Source: Vulcanimicrobiota bacterium
GTDB taxonomy: Bacteria > Vulcanimicrobiota > Vulcanimicrobiia > Vulcanimicrobiales > Vulcanimicrobiaceae
Assembly: GCA_027452165.1 (NCBI GenBank)
Contig: DAIDGX010000016.1
Coordinates: forward strand, 1 to 64,000
Length of the DNA stretch: 64,000 bases
Direction: 5' to 3'
In this document: positions 8,908-17,688 of the stretch, piece after piece
How positions within the stretch are numbered: position 1 is the first letter of the stretch
How the letters are laid out: each line of letters begins with the position of its first letter
Notes under the pieces: generated by a model
The model's database searches: none
What the model was told of the DNA's origin: nothing
The model's input: only the letters and a program-made list of their open reading frames with translations
Made by a program: the position numbers and the translations under genes

Positions 8908-9432
8908 ATGAAGCACGCGATACGTTCATGTACGCTGGGCGTCCTTACGCTTTGCCTTCTTGCCGCATGCGGCGGGGGCGGAGGCGGCGGCGGCAGCAGC
9001 AGCAGCATTCCCTCAGGCGGCGGCGGTAGCACCCCGACACCCGTCAACACCACACCCCCTCCGCCTCCGGTCAGCCCATCACCGGGTACGCTCGGGCTGA
9101 ACTGGACCGCCTCATGGGGATCGGGCCTCACGCCCACGAGCGGCACCGCGGCGAACGCCGTCGAGTACCCCGCGTATGGCAGCAGCACGACCGTCACCGT
9201 GACGCCCTCGCAAAGCAGTTTTAGCGGCAGTTTTACCGCCGCCCTCGGCACCCCATCGACCGGATCCGGCTGCGCCTCGTTCACCCTGAACCAGACGAGC
9301 GGCTCGACCTTCACGGTCTATGCCACCGCCGCAGGCGCGACGTGCACGCTGCAGGTCACGGGAGCCAGCGGAACCGGCAGCGTCACGCTGACGCTTGATG
9401 CCCCTGCGACGATTTCGGGATCGGTGAACTAG
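8908..9432 (+). CDS. Small lipoprotein with Gly/Ser/Pro linker
   Basis: The 174-residue protein has a clear lipoprotein signal (LTLCLLAAC, lipid Cys at about 21). A run of eight glycines, serines, another Gly run and a Pro-rich stretch follow, a typical surface spacer. The folded part is about 120 residues, rich in Ser, Thr and Gly, beta-type, with two cysteines (CASFTLNQ and TCTLQV) that could pair. It lies four bases before the large Asp-box lipoprotein, and both share SGSG/TGTGSV-like repeats, so the two are probably made together and may interact on the cell surface. Function unknown. Confidence 0.75.
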   Translation: MKHAIRSCTLGVLTLCLLAACGGGGGGGGSSSSIPSGGGGSTPTPVNTTPPPPPVSPSPGTLGLNWTASWGSGLTPTSGTAANAVEYPAYGSSTTVTVTPSQSSFSGSFTAALGTPSTGSGCASFTLNQTSGSTFTVYATAAGATCTLQVTGASGTGSVTLTLDAPATISGSVN

Positions 9433-9436
9433 GACG

Positions 9437-12208
9437 ATGAAGAGCCAACTTTCCACCACGCTGCGCCTCGGCGCACTCGCGGGCGCCCTGATCGCTGCCG
9501 GCTGCCACGGCGGCGGAGCCGGAGGCCCGGTCACCCCGCACCTCGGCCAGAATGCCAACCTCAAGCTCACCGTCACGAAGAGTGCGGCGACCACGACGGC
9601 GCAGGCAAAACGCTCGCCCCAGTTGATCCCGGCGGGAGCGCAGTCGGTCTCGGCCGCCCTGTTCGTGGGCGGCTCGACGAGCAGCACCCCGGCATCGCAG
9701 ACCTGCGCAAACTTCACGGGCGGGTCGTCGGCCACGTTGACCCTCACCGCACCGTACGGCACCGACACCTTGGAGGTGCAGTCGTGGAGCGGCCCGTGCA
9801 ACACCGCGAACACCACCGGCACGGGCAGCGTGCTCACCTCGTTCATCGGGAGCGGCACGGTCAATGCGCCCACCGGCAACGCCGACCAGATCTTCGGCGG
9901 CGCGGGCGGCACGATCACGCTCACCTCGCCGCTGAGCAACGTGCAGTTTACGAACCTCGGACCGTACTGGCAGAACGTGCTCAACGGCACGACGATCTCG
10001 GGTGACTTGGCCGGGTCGGGCAAGATCCAAACGGTCGTTCCGATCGGTGCGACGACCTCGAACACGCCCGCCTCGGTGATCTACATCGCCGGCGGCGACG
10101 GCAACGGCTTTGAGGTCAACACCTCGAGCGGCATCTACAAGACGACCAACGGCGGCTCGACCTGGACGCCGATGGGCTACGACAACGGCCTCGTCGATAC
10201 GCGCGTGAACGACCTCTACGTCTATCCGGGCGCAACGACGAGCCAAGACATCGTGCTCGCGGCGACGCAGTTCGGTGGAATCTATCGCTCGACCGACGGC
10301 GCCAACTCGTTCACCAACGTCTCCTCGACCGCGGGTGCGACCCACTTTGCCTTAGTCGGTACGACCCTCTATGCAAGCGATGCGAACGGGGTCGAAATGT
10401 CCACGAACCAGGGGCAGACCTGGTCGCTCTTCAAGGCGATTCCGGGCGCCAACACGCTCGGCGCCTCGGCGACGGAACTGGTCGCGGGCGATAACCAGGG
10501 CAACGTGTACGTGTACAGTCTCGCTTCGGGCACCTGGAGCGGACCGGTCGCGGTCTCACCCTCGGCGATCGGCTGCTCCGGCGGCACCCCGACACCCGGC
10601 GGCATCCACACGATCGTGGTGGATCCCTCGAACGCGAACAACATCTGGGCAACGGCGTGGTCGTGCACCCTCGGCGGGAACGCGGTCTCGCAAGAGCTCT
10701 TCCTCTCGCAGAACGCGGGTACCACGTGGACGCACGTCACGAGCTCGGCAAGCTCGTCCAACCCGGCCTCGGGAACACCGTCGGGCTGGTACGGCGCGCA
10801 GATGCTCGCGCCGAGCGTCGCCTTCCCCGACAACGTCTATGTGGGCGCGGAGTTCGAGCAGTGGTCGGTGATCCCCGGATCTCCGCCCACCTTCACCCCC
10901 GTCGATGGCCAGAGCAGTTCGGCGCTGGGATCGACCTACGGCGACATGCGCGGGCTCACGGTCGTCTCGAATGGCAGCGGCGGCGACGCCTGCTACATCG
11001 CGGCCGACCAGGGCCTGTACTTCCAAGGCAACTGCGGCCGCACGGCGACCCGTACCTACCCGACCGTGCTCAGCGCCGGACTCTCGACCAACTACCTCTA
11101 CGGCTTCAGCGTGGGCGGTAGCGTCGGTAGCGAAGAGATCATGACCACCATCCAGGACTTCGGCCCCGCCCGCGGCAAGAACGGCGGCGGCTCGGTCGCA
11201 AACTGGGCGGGCACCTTCGGCGGAACGGCCGGCGGAAGCTTGGGCGAGGGCGGCGACGCCGAGATCGCACCGAACGATCCCTCGAAGTGCTTGATCGCCA
11301 ACAACCCCGGCAAGCTCGGTCTCGCGTACTCGACCGACGGTTGCCAGACGTTCACCGCCTCGACCGGCTCGACGGCACTCCTGAACGCGACGGCCATGAC
11401 CTTCGATCGCAAGACGGCCGGGAAGGTCTATATCATCGCCGGCACGTCCGGCCTGCTCGTCTCGACCGACTACGGCGCGACGGCCCAACTCGTCGCGGGG
11501 AACGCCACGCTCATCGCTGGCGGCAACTCCGTGACCACGGCACGCGTCGATCCGACGAACGACAGCCACCTCGTCGCGGTCGTCACGAACGCAACGACCG
11601 GCGCGTCGTCGGTCTTCTACTCCACCGACGCCGGCGCGACGTGGCATGCATCGACGGGAACCGGGACGACGGATTACTATCCGGCGATCGCGATCGACCC
11701 GTCGAACGGGCAACACGTGGTGTACGTAGCCGGGGCTCCGTCGCTCACCGTCTATCAGTCGAACGACGGGGGCGCGACCTTCACCTCGAGCACGCCGTCG
11801 CAGCTGCAGATCGTACGCCGCATGCTGGGATCGCATTTCGATCCGTTCGCGTCGCCGCTGCGATTCGGACCGCCGCACCCGCTCTATCTGCAGACGATGT
11901 TCGGAGGGGTTGCGACCTCGCCGATGCACGTGATGATCGATGCGAACGGTACGATCTCGCCGCAGTACACGACCTCGCTCGAGTTCAACCCGAGCGCACC
12001 GGCGGGTACGCAGCCGCTCCTCGCGCTTGCCACCGGCTTCGGGCTCTTCGCCTCGAACGACGGCGGCACGACGTGGACCGAGATCGACGGCGGCAGCAAT
12101 AGCACGACCATCTCACGCCGCTTCTCGAAGGTGGAGTGGATGAACGGCTACCTCTACACCTCGACGGTCGGCCAAGGCGTGCTACGGAGCACGCAAGCGC
12201 TGCAGTAA
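9437..12208 (+). CDS. Large Asp-box (BNR) beta-propeller lipoprotein
   Basis: A 923-residue exported protein with the lipobox LIAAGC (Cys at about 23). After a Thr/Ser/Gly-rich region of about 200 residues come nine Asp-box-like motifs of the form S-x-D-x-G-x-x-W/F, for example TTNGGSTW, STDGANSF, STNQGQTW, SQNAGTTW, STDGCQTF, STDAGATW, SNDGGATF and SNDGGTTW. Such repeats build the propellers of sialidases, sortilin/VPS10-like proteins and xyloglucanases. No sialidase RIP motif or catalytic Asp set is evident, so a binding or structural surface role is as likely as an enzyme. It is followed directly (TAATG, 12208) by a secreted protein gene. Confidence 0.82.
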   Translation: MKSQLSTTLRLGALAGALIAAGCHGGGAGGPVTPHLGQNANLKLTVTKSAATTTAQAKRSPQLIPAGAQSVSAALFVGGSTSSTPASQTCANFTGGSSATLTLTAPYGTDTLEVQSWSGPCNTANTTGTGSVLTSFIGSGTVNAPTGNADQIFGGAGGTITLTSPLSNVQFTNLGPYWQNVLNGTTISGDLAGSGKIQTVVPIGATTSNTPASVIYIAGGDGNGFEVNTSSGIYKTTNGGSTWTPMGYDNGLVDTRVNDLYVYPGATTSQDIVLAATQFGGIYRSTDGANSFTNVSSTAGATHFALVGTTLYASDANGVEMSTNQGQTWSLFKAIPGANTLGASATELVAGDNQGNVYVYSLASGTWSGPVAVSPSAIGCSGGTPTPGGIHTIVVDPSNANNIWATAWSCTLGGNAVSQELFLSQNAGTTWTHVTSSASSSNPASGTPSGWYGAQMLAPSVAFPDNVYVGAEFEQWSVIPGSPPTFTPVDGQSSSALGSTYGDMRGLTVVSNGSGGDACYIAADQGLYFQGNCGRTATRTYPTVLSAGLSTNYLYGFSVGGSVGSEEIMTTIQDFGPARGKNGGGSVANWAGTFGGTAGGSLGEGGDAEIAPNDPSKCLIANNPGKLGLAYSTDGCQTFTASTGSTALLNATAMTFDRKTAGKVYIIAGTSGLLVSTDYGATAQLVAGNATLIAGGNSVTTARVDPTNDSHLVAVVTNATTGASSVFYSTDAGATWHASTGTGTTDYYPAIAIDPSNGQHVVYVAGAPSLTVYQSNDGGATFTSSTPSQLQIVRRMLGSHFDPFASPLRFGPPHPLYLQTMFGGVATSPMHVMIDANGTISPQYTTSLEFNPSAPAGTQPLLALATGFGLFASNDGGTTWTEIDGGSNSTTISRRFSKVEWMNGYLYTSTVGQGVLRSTQALQ

Positions 12209-12912
12209 TGCGCGCGATCGTAACGGCGGCGCGGGCACTCGCCTGCGCCGCCGTTCTTTTTTCTCTCCACCCGGCGAGCACGAGCGCGAAGACGCTCCCG
12301 CTCGATCCCGGTTTCATTGCCGAGCGCACCTATAGCGCCCACCTTTCGGGACACCGAGCGCCCGATACCGTCATCGTCGAGCGCCGCTGCGCGGGGGGCA
12401 CGTGCACGCGCAAAGGGCTCGTGTACGTCCTTCAACCTGCGGCACACCACTTCACGCGGGCCGATGACGGCAACGCGCTCGGCGCCCTCGGCATGGCGAT
12501 CCCGGGCGGAACGCTCATCCACCTCGCGCCGCACGCCGACGCGATCCGCAGCGCGATCGCCTCGCCATTCACCTGCACCACCTGCACGCCAAACGTGCCC
12601 GTGCTCATCGTCGTCACGCACGGCGCGCTGACCGACTCCCTCTACGAGCATCCCGCGCTGCTGCGCGCCGACGCCGCGGCCGCATGGGCGCGCGTGGAGC
12701 GCTTGCGCCGGGCGGGCGCGCTTCAAGGGCTCTTCACCGTGGCGCGCGTCCATGCGTACGCGCAGATGTTCCGCTACCTCGCCGACATGTGCCGTTTGGG
12801 CCACTGTAGCGCCGGATGGCAAAAGATCTTCAGCGTCTATACGGGCAAAGGGACGCAGCCGACGCTCGAACGCATGCATCGCGGACTCGTATTCGACGGC
12901 TTCTACCGCTAA
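12208..12912 (+). CDS. Hypothetical secreted protein
   Basis: The ATG at 12208 overlaps the TAA of the propeller gene by one base and starts a signal peptide of about 27 residues ending STSAKA-like (STSA-K), giving 234 residues. The frame is open upstream to 12136, but that part lies inside the preceding gene. The mature protein has three Cys pairs (CAGGTC, CTTCTPN and MCRLGHC), unusual in the neighbourhood and suggesting disulfides. The LIVVTHGAL and AWARVERLRRAGAL segments look like an alpha/beta core. I cannot name it. The bidirectional terminator at 12941-12972 ends this unit. Confidence 0.7.
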   Translation: MRAIVTAARALACAAVLFSLHPASTSAKTLPLDPGFIAERTYSAHLSGHRAPDTVIVERRCAGGTCTRKGLVYVLQPAAHHFTRADDGNALGALGMAIPGGTLIHLAPHADAIRSAIASPFTCTTCTPNVPVLIVVTHGALTDSLYEHPALLRADAAAAWARVERLRRAGALQGLFTVARVHAYAQMFRYLADMCRLGHCSAGWQKIFSVYTGKGTQPTLERMHRGLVFDGFYR

Positions 12913-12940
12913 CGTACTCCTCACGAGTCCAGGCACAATG

Positions 12941-12972
12941 AAACGAGCTCGACGATTACGTCGAGCTCGTTT
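12941..12972. terminator. Bidirectional intrinsic terminator
   Basis: A perfect 13-base-pair stem (12941-12953 with 12960-12972, arms AAACGAGCTCGAC and its complement) closes a six-base loop, GATTAC. The arm itself ends in TTT, followed by TCGTTT, and the other side is A-rich, so it can act for both the plus-strand gene ending at 12912 and the minus-strand oxidase operon ending at 13005. Confidence 0.85.
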
Positions 12973-13004
12973 TCGTTTGCAAAACGCGGCGATGCCGGTC
13001 GCGC

Positions 13005-13214
13005 TTACTGGATCGTCGGCATCTTTCCGAGATCCATGCGCATCGAGTGCGTCGATGGCCACATGTGCCCGTATCCCGCCATGCCGACGACCATCCCGCC
13101 GATGATGAAAATCATGACGACGCCGATGAGCAAGAGCGTGGTTGTGCCTTTGCCGAGGCCCTTCGAGGCGGGGACCGACGAGAAATCGAGATACTCTTTG
13201 TCGCTGACGATCAT
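13005..13214 (-). CDS. Small membrane protein, last gene of the cytochrome oxidase operon
   Basis: A 69-residue protein with one strong membrane helix (TLLLIGVVMIFIIGGMVVGMAGY, about residues 26-48) and a Met/His-rich tail (HMWPSTHSMRM). The ATG at 13214 is chosen because AAGGGAG lies just before it, overlapping the end of the previous gene, and because the longer frame to 13283 lies inside that gene. It occupies the place of a subunit IV or assembly factor in the oxidase operon. The Met/His tail could bind copper, but that is inference and no homolog is named. Confidence 0.75.
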   Translation of the reverse strand: MIVSDKEYLDFSSVPASKGLGKGTTTLLLIGVVMIFIIGGMVVGMAGYGHMWPSTHSMRMDLGKMPTIQ

Positions 13215-13215
13215 G

Positions 13216-13431
13216 CTATGCTCCCTTGGCGGCCGGGAAATTGCCGAGCACGTGCGCGCCGGCCAATAGCGCGATGACCGCACCGATAAAGAGCAGCGCG
13301 AGCATCAGTTTGAAGATCTGATTGTCGAGGCCCGGGGTCTTCCAGTCGTTTTTGAGCGCGATCGCCGAAACGATGGCGACGATGATGCCGCCGGCGATGG
13401 CGATGATGCGTTCGATATTCGAAATGTCCAT
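13216..13431 (-). CDS. Small two-helix membrane protein of the cytochrome oxidase operon
   Basis: A 71-residue protein with two hydrophobic helices (about residues 8-26 and 39-60) joined by a short polar loop, KNDWKTPGLDNQ. It lies between subunit III and the 69-residue protein, one base apart from the latter, so it is surely in the operon. A role as a small oxidase subunit (subunit IV-like) is suggested by position only; the sequence does not identify it. Confidence 0.75.
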   Translation of the reverse strand: MDISNIERIIAIAGGIIVAIVSAIALKNDWKTPGLDNQIFKLMLALLFIGAVIALLAGAHVLGNFPAAKGA

Positions 13432-13449
13432 AGTTCGTACTCGCGTTCC

Positions 13450-14082
13450 TTAGATCAGGTAGAAGATCGAGAAGAGCGCGACCCAGATGACGTCAACGAA
13501 GTGCCAATACAACGTGCCTGCGGTGAGGCCGAAGTACTTGTCCTTCGTATAGACGCCGTGGACCGACTGGAGGAAGAGCACCGTCAGGTAGATCACGCCG
13601 ACCGTGACGTGAAATCCGTGCATGCCGGTGAGCGTGAAGAATCCGGCTCCGAAGATGCCGCTACCCGCCCACGAGACGTGCTCCTTGAAGTACAGGTTCG
13701 TGTACTCGTAGGCTTGCCCCGCGAGGAACATCGCGCCCAGAATGATCGTCGCGATCATGAAGAACGCGTACTTGCCGAAGTTGTTGTGCTTCCAGTTCTC
13801 GAGCGCGTAGTGCATCGTCGCTCCGGATCCGAAGAGCACCACCGAGTTCACCGCCGCAAACGCGACGTCGAGGTGGTTGATCCCGGCCGGCGGCCAGCCT
13901 TGGCCGCTATTGCGCATATAGAGATAGGCGAAGATGAACGACGAGAAGAGCACGCAGTCGGAAACGAGGAAGAGCAGGAAGCCCTGAAGGCGCAGTGCTC
14001 GCGTTTCGACGTAGAGCTGATCGACTTCGCCGTGATCGCCGTGCGCGGCAGCCGCGCCGTGGGGAAGAGTTGCTACTGCCAT
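13450..14082 (-). CDS. ctaE: Cytochrome c oxidase subunit III
   Basis: Subunit III supports proton uptake and stability of the heme-copper oxidase core. The 210-residue protein has five membrane helices, the short form common in bacteria. Family marks are FLVSDCVLFSSFIFAYLYMR, NSVVLFGSGATMHYAL, FLAGQAYEY, GSGIFGAGFFTLTGMHGFHV and YWHFVDVIWVALF. A strong ribosome site, AGAGGAGAAC, precedes the ATG at 14082. It follows subunit I by eight bases. Confidence 0.95.
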   Translation of the reverse strand: MAVATLPHGAAAAHGDHGEVDQLYVETRALRLQGFLLFLVSDCVLFSSFIFAYLYMRNSGQGWPPAGINHLDVAFAAVNSVVLFGSGATMHYALENWKHNNFGKYAFFMIATIILGAMFLAGQAYEYTNLYFKEHVSWAGSGIFGAGFFTLTGMHGFHVTVGVIYLTVLFLQSVHGVYTKDKYFGLTAGTLYWHFVDVIWVALFSIFYLI

Positions 14083-14090
14083 GTTCTCCT

Positions 14091-15761
14091 CTAGTGCGCC
14101 CCGGCGTGCACGGGCGAATCGGTGAGTTCTTCTTCAAGCCCCTTGTACGGCAACGGTTGCGAGAAGTCGTACGGCAAGCCGAAGACCGTCGGGATGTGCT
14201 TGAAGTTGTAGTAGTGCGGCGGCGAGGGAATTTGCCATTCCAGCGTGCGCGCGCCCCACGGATTCGGCGGAGCCTTCTTTCCGTTGCGCATGCTGACCAG
14301 CACGTTGACGAAAAAGACCAAGATGCCGAGCGTCATGATGTACGAGCCGATCGAACTGACGTCGTTCCAGGTTTGGAACTGCGGATCGTACTCGGGAACG
14401 CGGCGCGGCATGCCGAGCGATCCCAGCCAATGCTGCGGCAAGAACGTCATGTTGACGCCGATGAAGAACAGCCAGAAGTGAATCTTGCCGAGCGTCTCGT
14501 TGAGCATGCGTCCGGCGAACTTCGGGAACCAGAAGTACGTCGAGGCGAAGATGCCCGTGAGCGAACCGCCGACGAGGACGTAGTGGAAGTGTCCGACGAT
14601 CCAGTACGTGCCGTGTACGTGCAGATCGAAGGGCACCGCGGCGAGAAAGACGCCGGTTAAACCGCCGAAGGTGAAGAGCGCCACGAACGCGAGCGCAAAC
14701 ATCATCGACGAGGTGTAATGAATTTTACCGCCCCAGAGCGTGGCGACCCACGAGAAGAACTTCACGCCGGTCGGAATCGCGATCGTGAACGTGAGGATCA
14801 TGAAGGGAAGTTGGAGATACGGCGCGAGACCCGAGGTGAACATGTGATGCGCCCAGACCATGAAGCCCGCAAGGGCGATCGCCATCGACGAGAAGGCGAT
14901 CATCTTGTATCCGAAGATCGGTTTGCGCGCGAAGGTCGGGATGATCTCGGAGATCGCTCCGAACATCGGCAGCACCATGATGTACACGGCCGGATGCGAG
15001 TAGAACCAGAACATGTGCTGCCACATGATCGGGCTTCCGCCCTTGGTCGGATCGAAGAACGGCACGCCGAACTGACGCTCCATGAAGAGCGCCGCGAGCG
15101 CCGCGGCGAGCGCCGTGGTCGCGATCATCAACAGCGGCGCGGTAGCAAGCTGCGCCCAGCAGAAGAGCGGCATGCGCGTGAAGGTCATCCCCGGCGCGCG
15201 CATCTGGAACATCGTCACGACGAAGTTGATGCCCGTCAACGTTGAGCTGACGCCGACGAGGAAGATCGCGGCCGCCCACATCGAGGTGCCGGGGCCGCCC
15301 AGGAGCGACATCGGCGGATACTCGGTCCAGCCGGCGACCGGCGCACCCATCAGGAACGACGAGAACAGCATCAACCCGGCAACCGGGAAGATCCAGAAGC
15401 TCAACATGTTGAGCCACGGGAACGCGACGTCGCGCGCGCCGATCTGCAACGGCATGATGATGTTGCCGAACGCACCGGTGACGATCGGAATAACGACGAG
15501 CCACACCATCGCCGACCCGTGGATCGAATAGACTTCGTTGTAAACGTCGTTGCTGACGAAGCCGCCGTTCGCGTGCAGAAGCTGCGTGCGAATGATCTCG
15601 GCGAGCAGTCCGGCCAGCACCAGGAAGACAAAGCCGGTGATCAGGTACTGGATCCCGATGATCTTGTGATCGATCGAGAAGACGTACCGGCGGATGAAGC
15701 CTTGTGGCTCCGGATGGATATGGCCGGCGATGCCGCCCGCATGTTCCGCTGTGGTTGACAT
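14091..15761 (-). CDS. ctaD: Cytochrome c oxidase subunit I, heme-copper oxidase type A2
   Basis: The catalytic subunit reduces O2 to water and pumps protons; it carries heme a and the heme a3-CuB centre. The 556 residues show about 12 helices, the CuB ligands in SHPAVY (about residue 254) and AHHMFTSG, heme ligands in HFHYVL and SIHGSAMVW, and the K-channel lysine in TGVKFFSW. The D-channel glutamate found in HPEVY of type A1 enzymes is absent. Instead the sequence reads WFYSHPAVY, the Tyr-Ser motif of type A2 oxidases. A GGGAG ribosome site precedes the ATG. With the cytochrome c-fused subunit II this makes a caa3 enzyme. Confidence 0.96.
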   Translation of the reverse strand: MSTTAEHAGGIAGHIHPEPQGFIRRYVFSIDHKIIGIQYLITGFVFLVLAGLLAEIIRTQLLHANGGFVSNDVYNEVYSIHGSAMVWLVVIPIVTGAFGNIIMPLQIGARDVAFPWLNMLSFWIFPVAGLMLFSSFLMGAPVAGWTEYPPMSLLGGPGTSMWAAAIFLVGVSSTLTGINFVVTMFQMRAPGMTFTRMPLFCWAQLATAPLLMIATTALAAALAALFMERQFGVPFFDPTKGGSPIMWQHMFWFYSHPAVYIMVLPMFGAISEIIPTFARKPIFGYKMIAFSSMAIALAGFMVWAHHMFTSGLAPYLQLPFMILTFTIAIPTGVKFFSWVATLWGGKIHYTSSMMFALAFVALFTFGGLTGVFLAAVPFDLHVHGTYWIVGHFHYVLVGGSLTGIFASTYFWFPKFAGRMLNETLGKIHFWLFFIGVNMTFLPQHWLGSLGMPRRVPEYDPQFQTWNDVSSIGSYIMTLGILVFFVNVLVSMRNGKKAPPNPWGARTLEWQIPSPPHYYNFKHIPTVFGLPYDFSQPLPYKGLEEELTDSPVHAGAH

Positions 15762-15778
15762 AACTGCTTACTCCCGGG

Positions 15779-16918
15779 TCACTTCAACGAGCTCAAGTAC
15801 GCGACCAAATTCGCGATATCTTTATCGGAGAGATTATTGGCGGCTTGGTTGGGCATCTGGCCAATGTCGCCCTTATAGCCGTTCTGCAGAATCGTCGCGA
15901 TGTTCGCGGGCGTCGCCTTGTCGCCATCGACGAGATTCGGATGCTGCGGATCGTCGAGCAGGCCTTTCAAGCCCGGACCCACGACACGCTGCGAGAAGGG
16001 CGCGATCGCATGGCAGGCGCTGCACTTCTGCGCGAAGAGCGCTTGACCGGCCTTCGCATCGCCGCCGGCGAGGCTGATCGTGCCGGTCGAGACCGTCGCG
16101 ATCGCGTCGCTCGCGTGCGCGTTCTTGACCTGCCAGCCGTGATACCACTTCTCGAAATCGGCCGGCGTATCAACGACCAGGTACTGCGCGCCCGGATTGG
16201 GCTTGCCTTGCCACGTCGGCATGTTGCCCGACATCAAGCCGTGGTTGGTTCCACAGAACTCGGTGCAGACGATCGGGTACCGGCCCACTTTCGTCGGCGT
16301 GAAGCGGATCGTGTTGATGAGACCCGGCACCATGTCGGCCTTCAGGCGGAACTGCGGCACCCAGAACGAGTGGATCACATCGGCCGAGGTGACGTTCATG
16401 ACGACCGGCTGATTGACCGGAAGGTGCATCTCGCCCGTGATCTCACCGTGGATCTGCGGATAGCGGAAGGTGAAGTACCACTGATGACCGATCGATTCGA
16501 CGACGAGCCCGTTGGTCGGTTGCGCGATTTGAATCGCGTACCATACTTTCACGCTCCAAACCGACAGGATCACGACGAGCAGCGTGGGGATGATCGTCCA
16601 CCACAGTTCGAGCTTGTGATTGTCGTGAATCTGCACGCCGATCGCGTCGGGCGGATCCGTCTTGCGCGCACGGAACGCGATCATGAAGTAGATCAAGTAG
16701 CCCGCCACGACGATCATGATCGCCGACGCCGTCGCGGCCATGAACCGGAAGAGGACGTCGATCTCGCCACCCGGCTGCGCTGCAACCGGAGGCATCACGA
16801 TTCGAAGCGACGTGTACGACCAAAACACGATCGCTGCTAAAGCCAGCAGCGCGATGACCGTGGTAGCAATCCAAAAGCCACGACCTAGTGTCGTGGCCGG
16901 GGCGCGATTTTCGACCAA
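15779..16918 (-). CDS. ctaC: Cytochrome c oxidase subunit II fused to cytochrome c (caa3 type)
   Basis: Subunit II receives electrons through its CuA centre. It has two N-terminal membrane helices, a cupredoxin domain with the CuA motif CTEFCGTNHGLM (about residues 215-226), and then a cytochrome c domain with CSACH (about 297-301) and a Met ligand in GQMPN near 355. This fused form defines caa3 oxidases. The frame is open to 16960, but TTG at 16918 is preferred: AGGGAGAG lies about eight bases before it, giving 379 residues. It is the first oxidase gene and follows nanE by 83 bases. An unsupported TATAGT -10-like hexamer lies at 16962-16967. Confidence 0.94.
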   Translation of the reverse strand: MVENRAPATTLGRGFWIATTVIALLALAAIVFWSYTSLRIVMPPVAAQPGGEIDVLFRFMAATASAIMIVVAGYLIYFMIAFRARKTDPPDAIGVQIHDNHKLELWWTIIPTLLVVILSVWSVKVWYAIQIAQPTNGLVVESIGHQWYFTFRYPQIHGEITGEMHLPVNQPVVMNVTSADVIHSFWVPQFRLKADMVPGLINTIRFTPTKVGRYPIVCTEFCGTNHGLMSGNMPTWQGKPNPGAQYLVVDTPADFEKWYHGWQVKNAHASDAIATVSTGTISLAGGDAKAGQALFAQKCSACHAIAPFSQRVVGPGLKGLLDDPQHPNLVDGDKATPANIATILQNGYKGDIGQMPNQAANNLSDKDIANLVAYLSSLK

Positions 16919-17001
16919 GTGTTTTCTCTCCCTGACCCGCGAGTCTCTACTTCTTCTCAACTATAGTCAGCAGCACCCTGTTCGTGCATCGACTTTAGCG
17001 G

Positions 17002-17688
17002 TCACATTCGTGAGGGACGTTTTGGCGCTTGCCCGGCAAATTCCCGGACCAACCAATCGACGTTCGTGATCGCGGTCCCCACCACGACCGCACCCGCTCC
17101 GGCCCGGAACGCACGCGCAACGTCGTGCGGCGTCGTGACGCCGCCCTCGCAGATGACAAAGCAATTCAGTTCGCACAACTCACGGAGCAGCGCAAGCGCC
17201 GGCAAGGGTGTTCCTTGCGTCTGCGACGTGTAGCCACAGAGGGTCGTCGCGACGATCTCGGCACCCGCAGCTTGGGCGCAGAGCGCATCGGCCGCGGTCG
17301 CACAGTCGGCCATCGCGAGCCGGCCCGCCGCATGGATGGCATCGACCAGGTTCTCGACGCTCGTTCCGTCGGGCCGCGGCCGGCCGGTCGCGTCGAACGC
17401 GACGATCTCGGCGCCCGCTTCGACCACCTCGGCAACCTCACGCACCGTCGGCGTGATGTACGGTTCGAAGCCGGGGTACTCGCACTTGATCAGGCCGATG
17501 AGCGGGAGCGTCACACGGGCCCGGCCCGCGCGCAGGTTCGCGACGCCCTGCATCCGTACGGCCGCGGCACCGTTCGCCTGGGCCGCCGCGGCCATCGCCG
17601 CGAGCACGTAGGGATCGTCGATCGCCGAACCAGGCCAGGCCTGGGCCGAGACGATCAGTCCTCCCCGCATGCCCTCGAGCAGGCTCAC
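17002..17688 (-). CDS. nanE: N-acylglucosamine-6-phosphate 2-epimerase (ManNAc-6-P epimerase)
   Basis: NanE turns N-acetylmannosamine-6-phosphate into N-acetylglucosamine-6-phosphate, joining sialic acid or ManNAc salvage to amino-sugar use. The (beta/alpha)8 barrel shows GLIVSAQAWPGS near the N-terminus, AVRMQGVANL, LIGLIKCEYPG, a VAFDATGRPRP segment, MADCAT, ATTLCGYT and the phosphate-binding end CEGGVTTP with GAGAVVVGTAIT. The GTG at 17688 overlaps the kinase stop (GTGA), giving 228 residues, the normal length; the longer frame to 17811 lies within the kinase gene. It is last in a four-gene operon. Confidence 0.92.
   Translation of the reverse strand: MSLLEGMRGGLIVSAQAWPGSAIDDPYVLAAMAAAAQANGAAAVRMQGVANLRAGRARVTLPLIGLIKCEYPGFEPYITPTVREVAEVVEAGAEIVAFDATGRPRPDGTSVENLVDAIHAAGRLAMADCATAADALCAQAAGAEIVATTLCGYTSQTQGTPLPALALLRELCELNCFVICEGGVTTPHDVARAFRAGAGAVVVGTAITNVDWLVREFAGQAPKRPSRM

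Noticed and set aside
8970-9030. Gly-codon repeats considered as a short tandem repeat or CRISPR-like array
   Set aside because: These are codons of a Gly/Ser linker in a lipoprotein; no repeat-spacer structure is present.
10556-11929. Minus-strand open frame of 457 codons opposite the Asp-box lipoprotein
   Set aside because: Arg-rich low-complexity translation without domains, antisense to clear Asp-box repeats.
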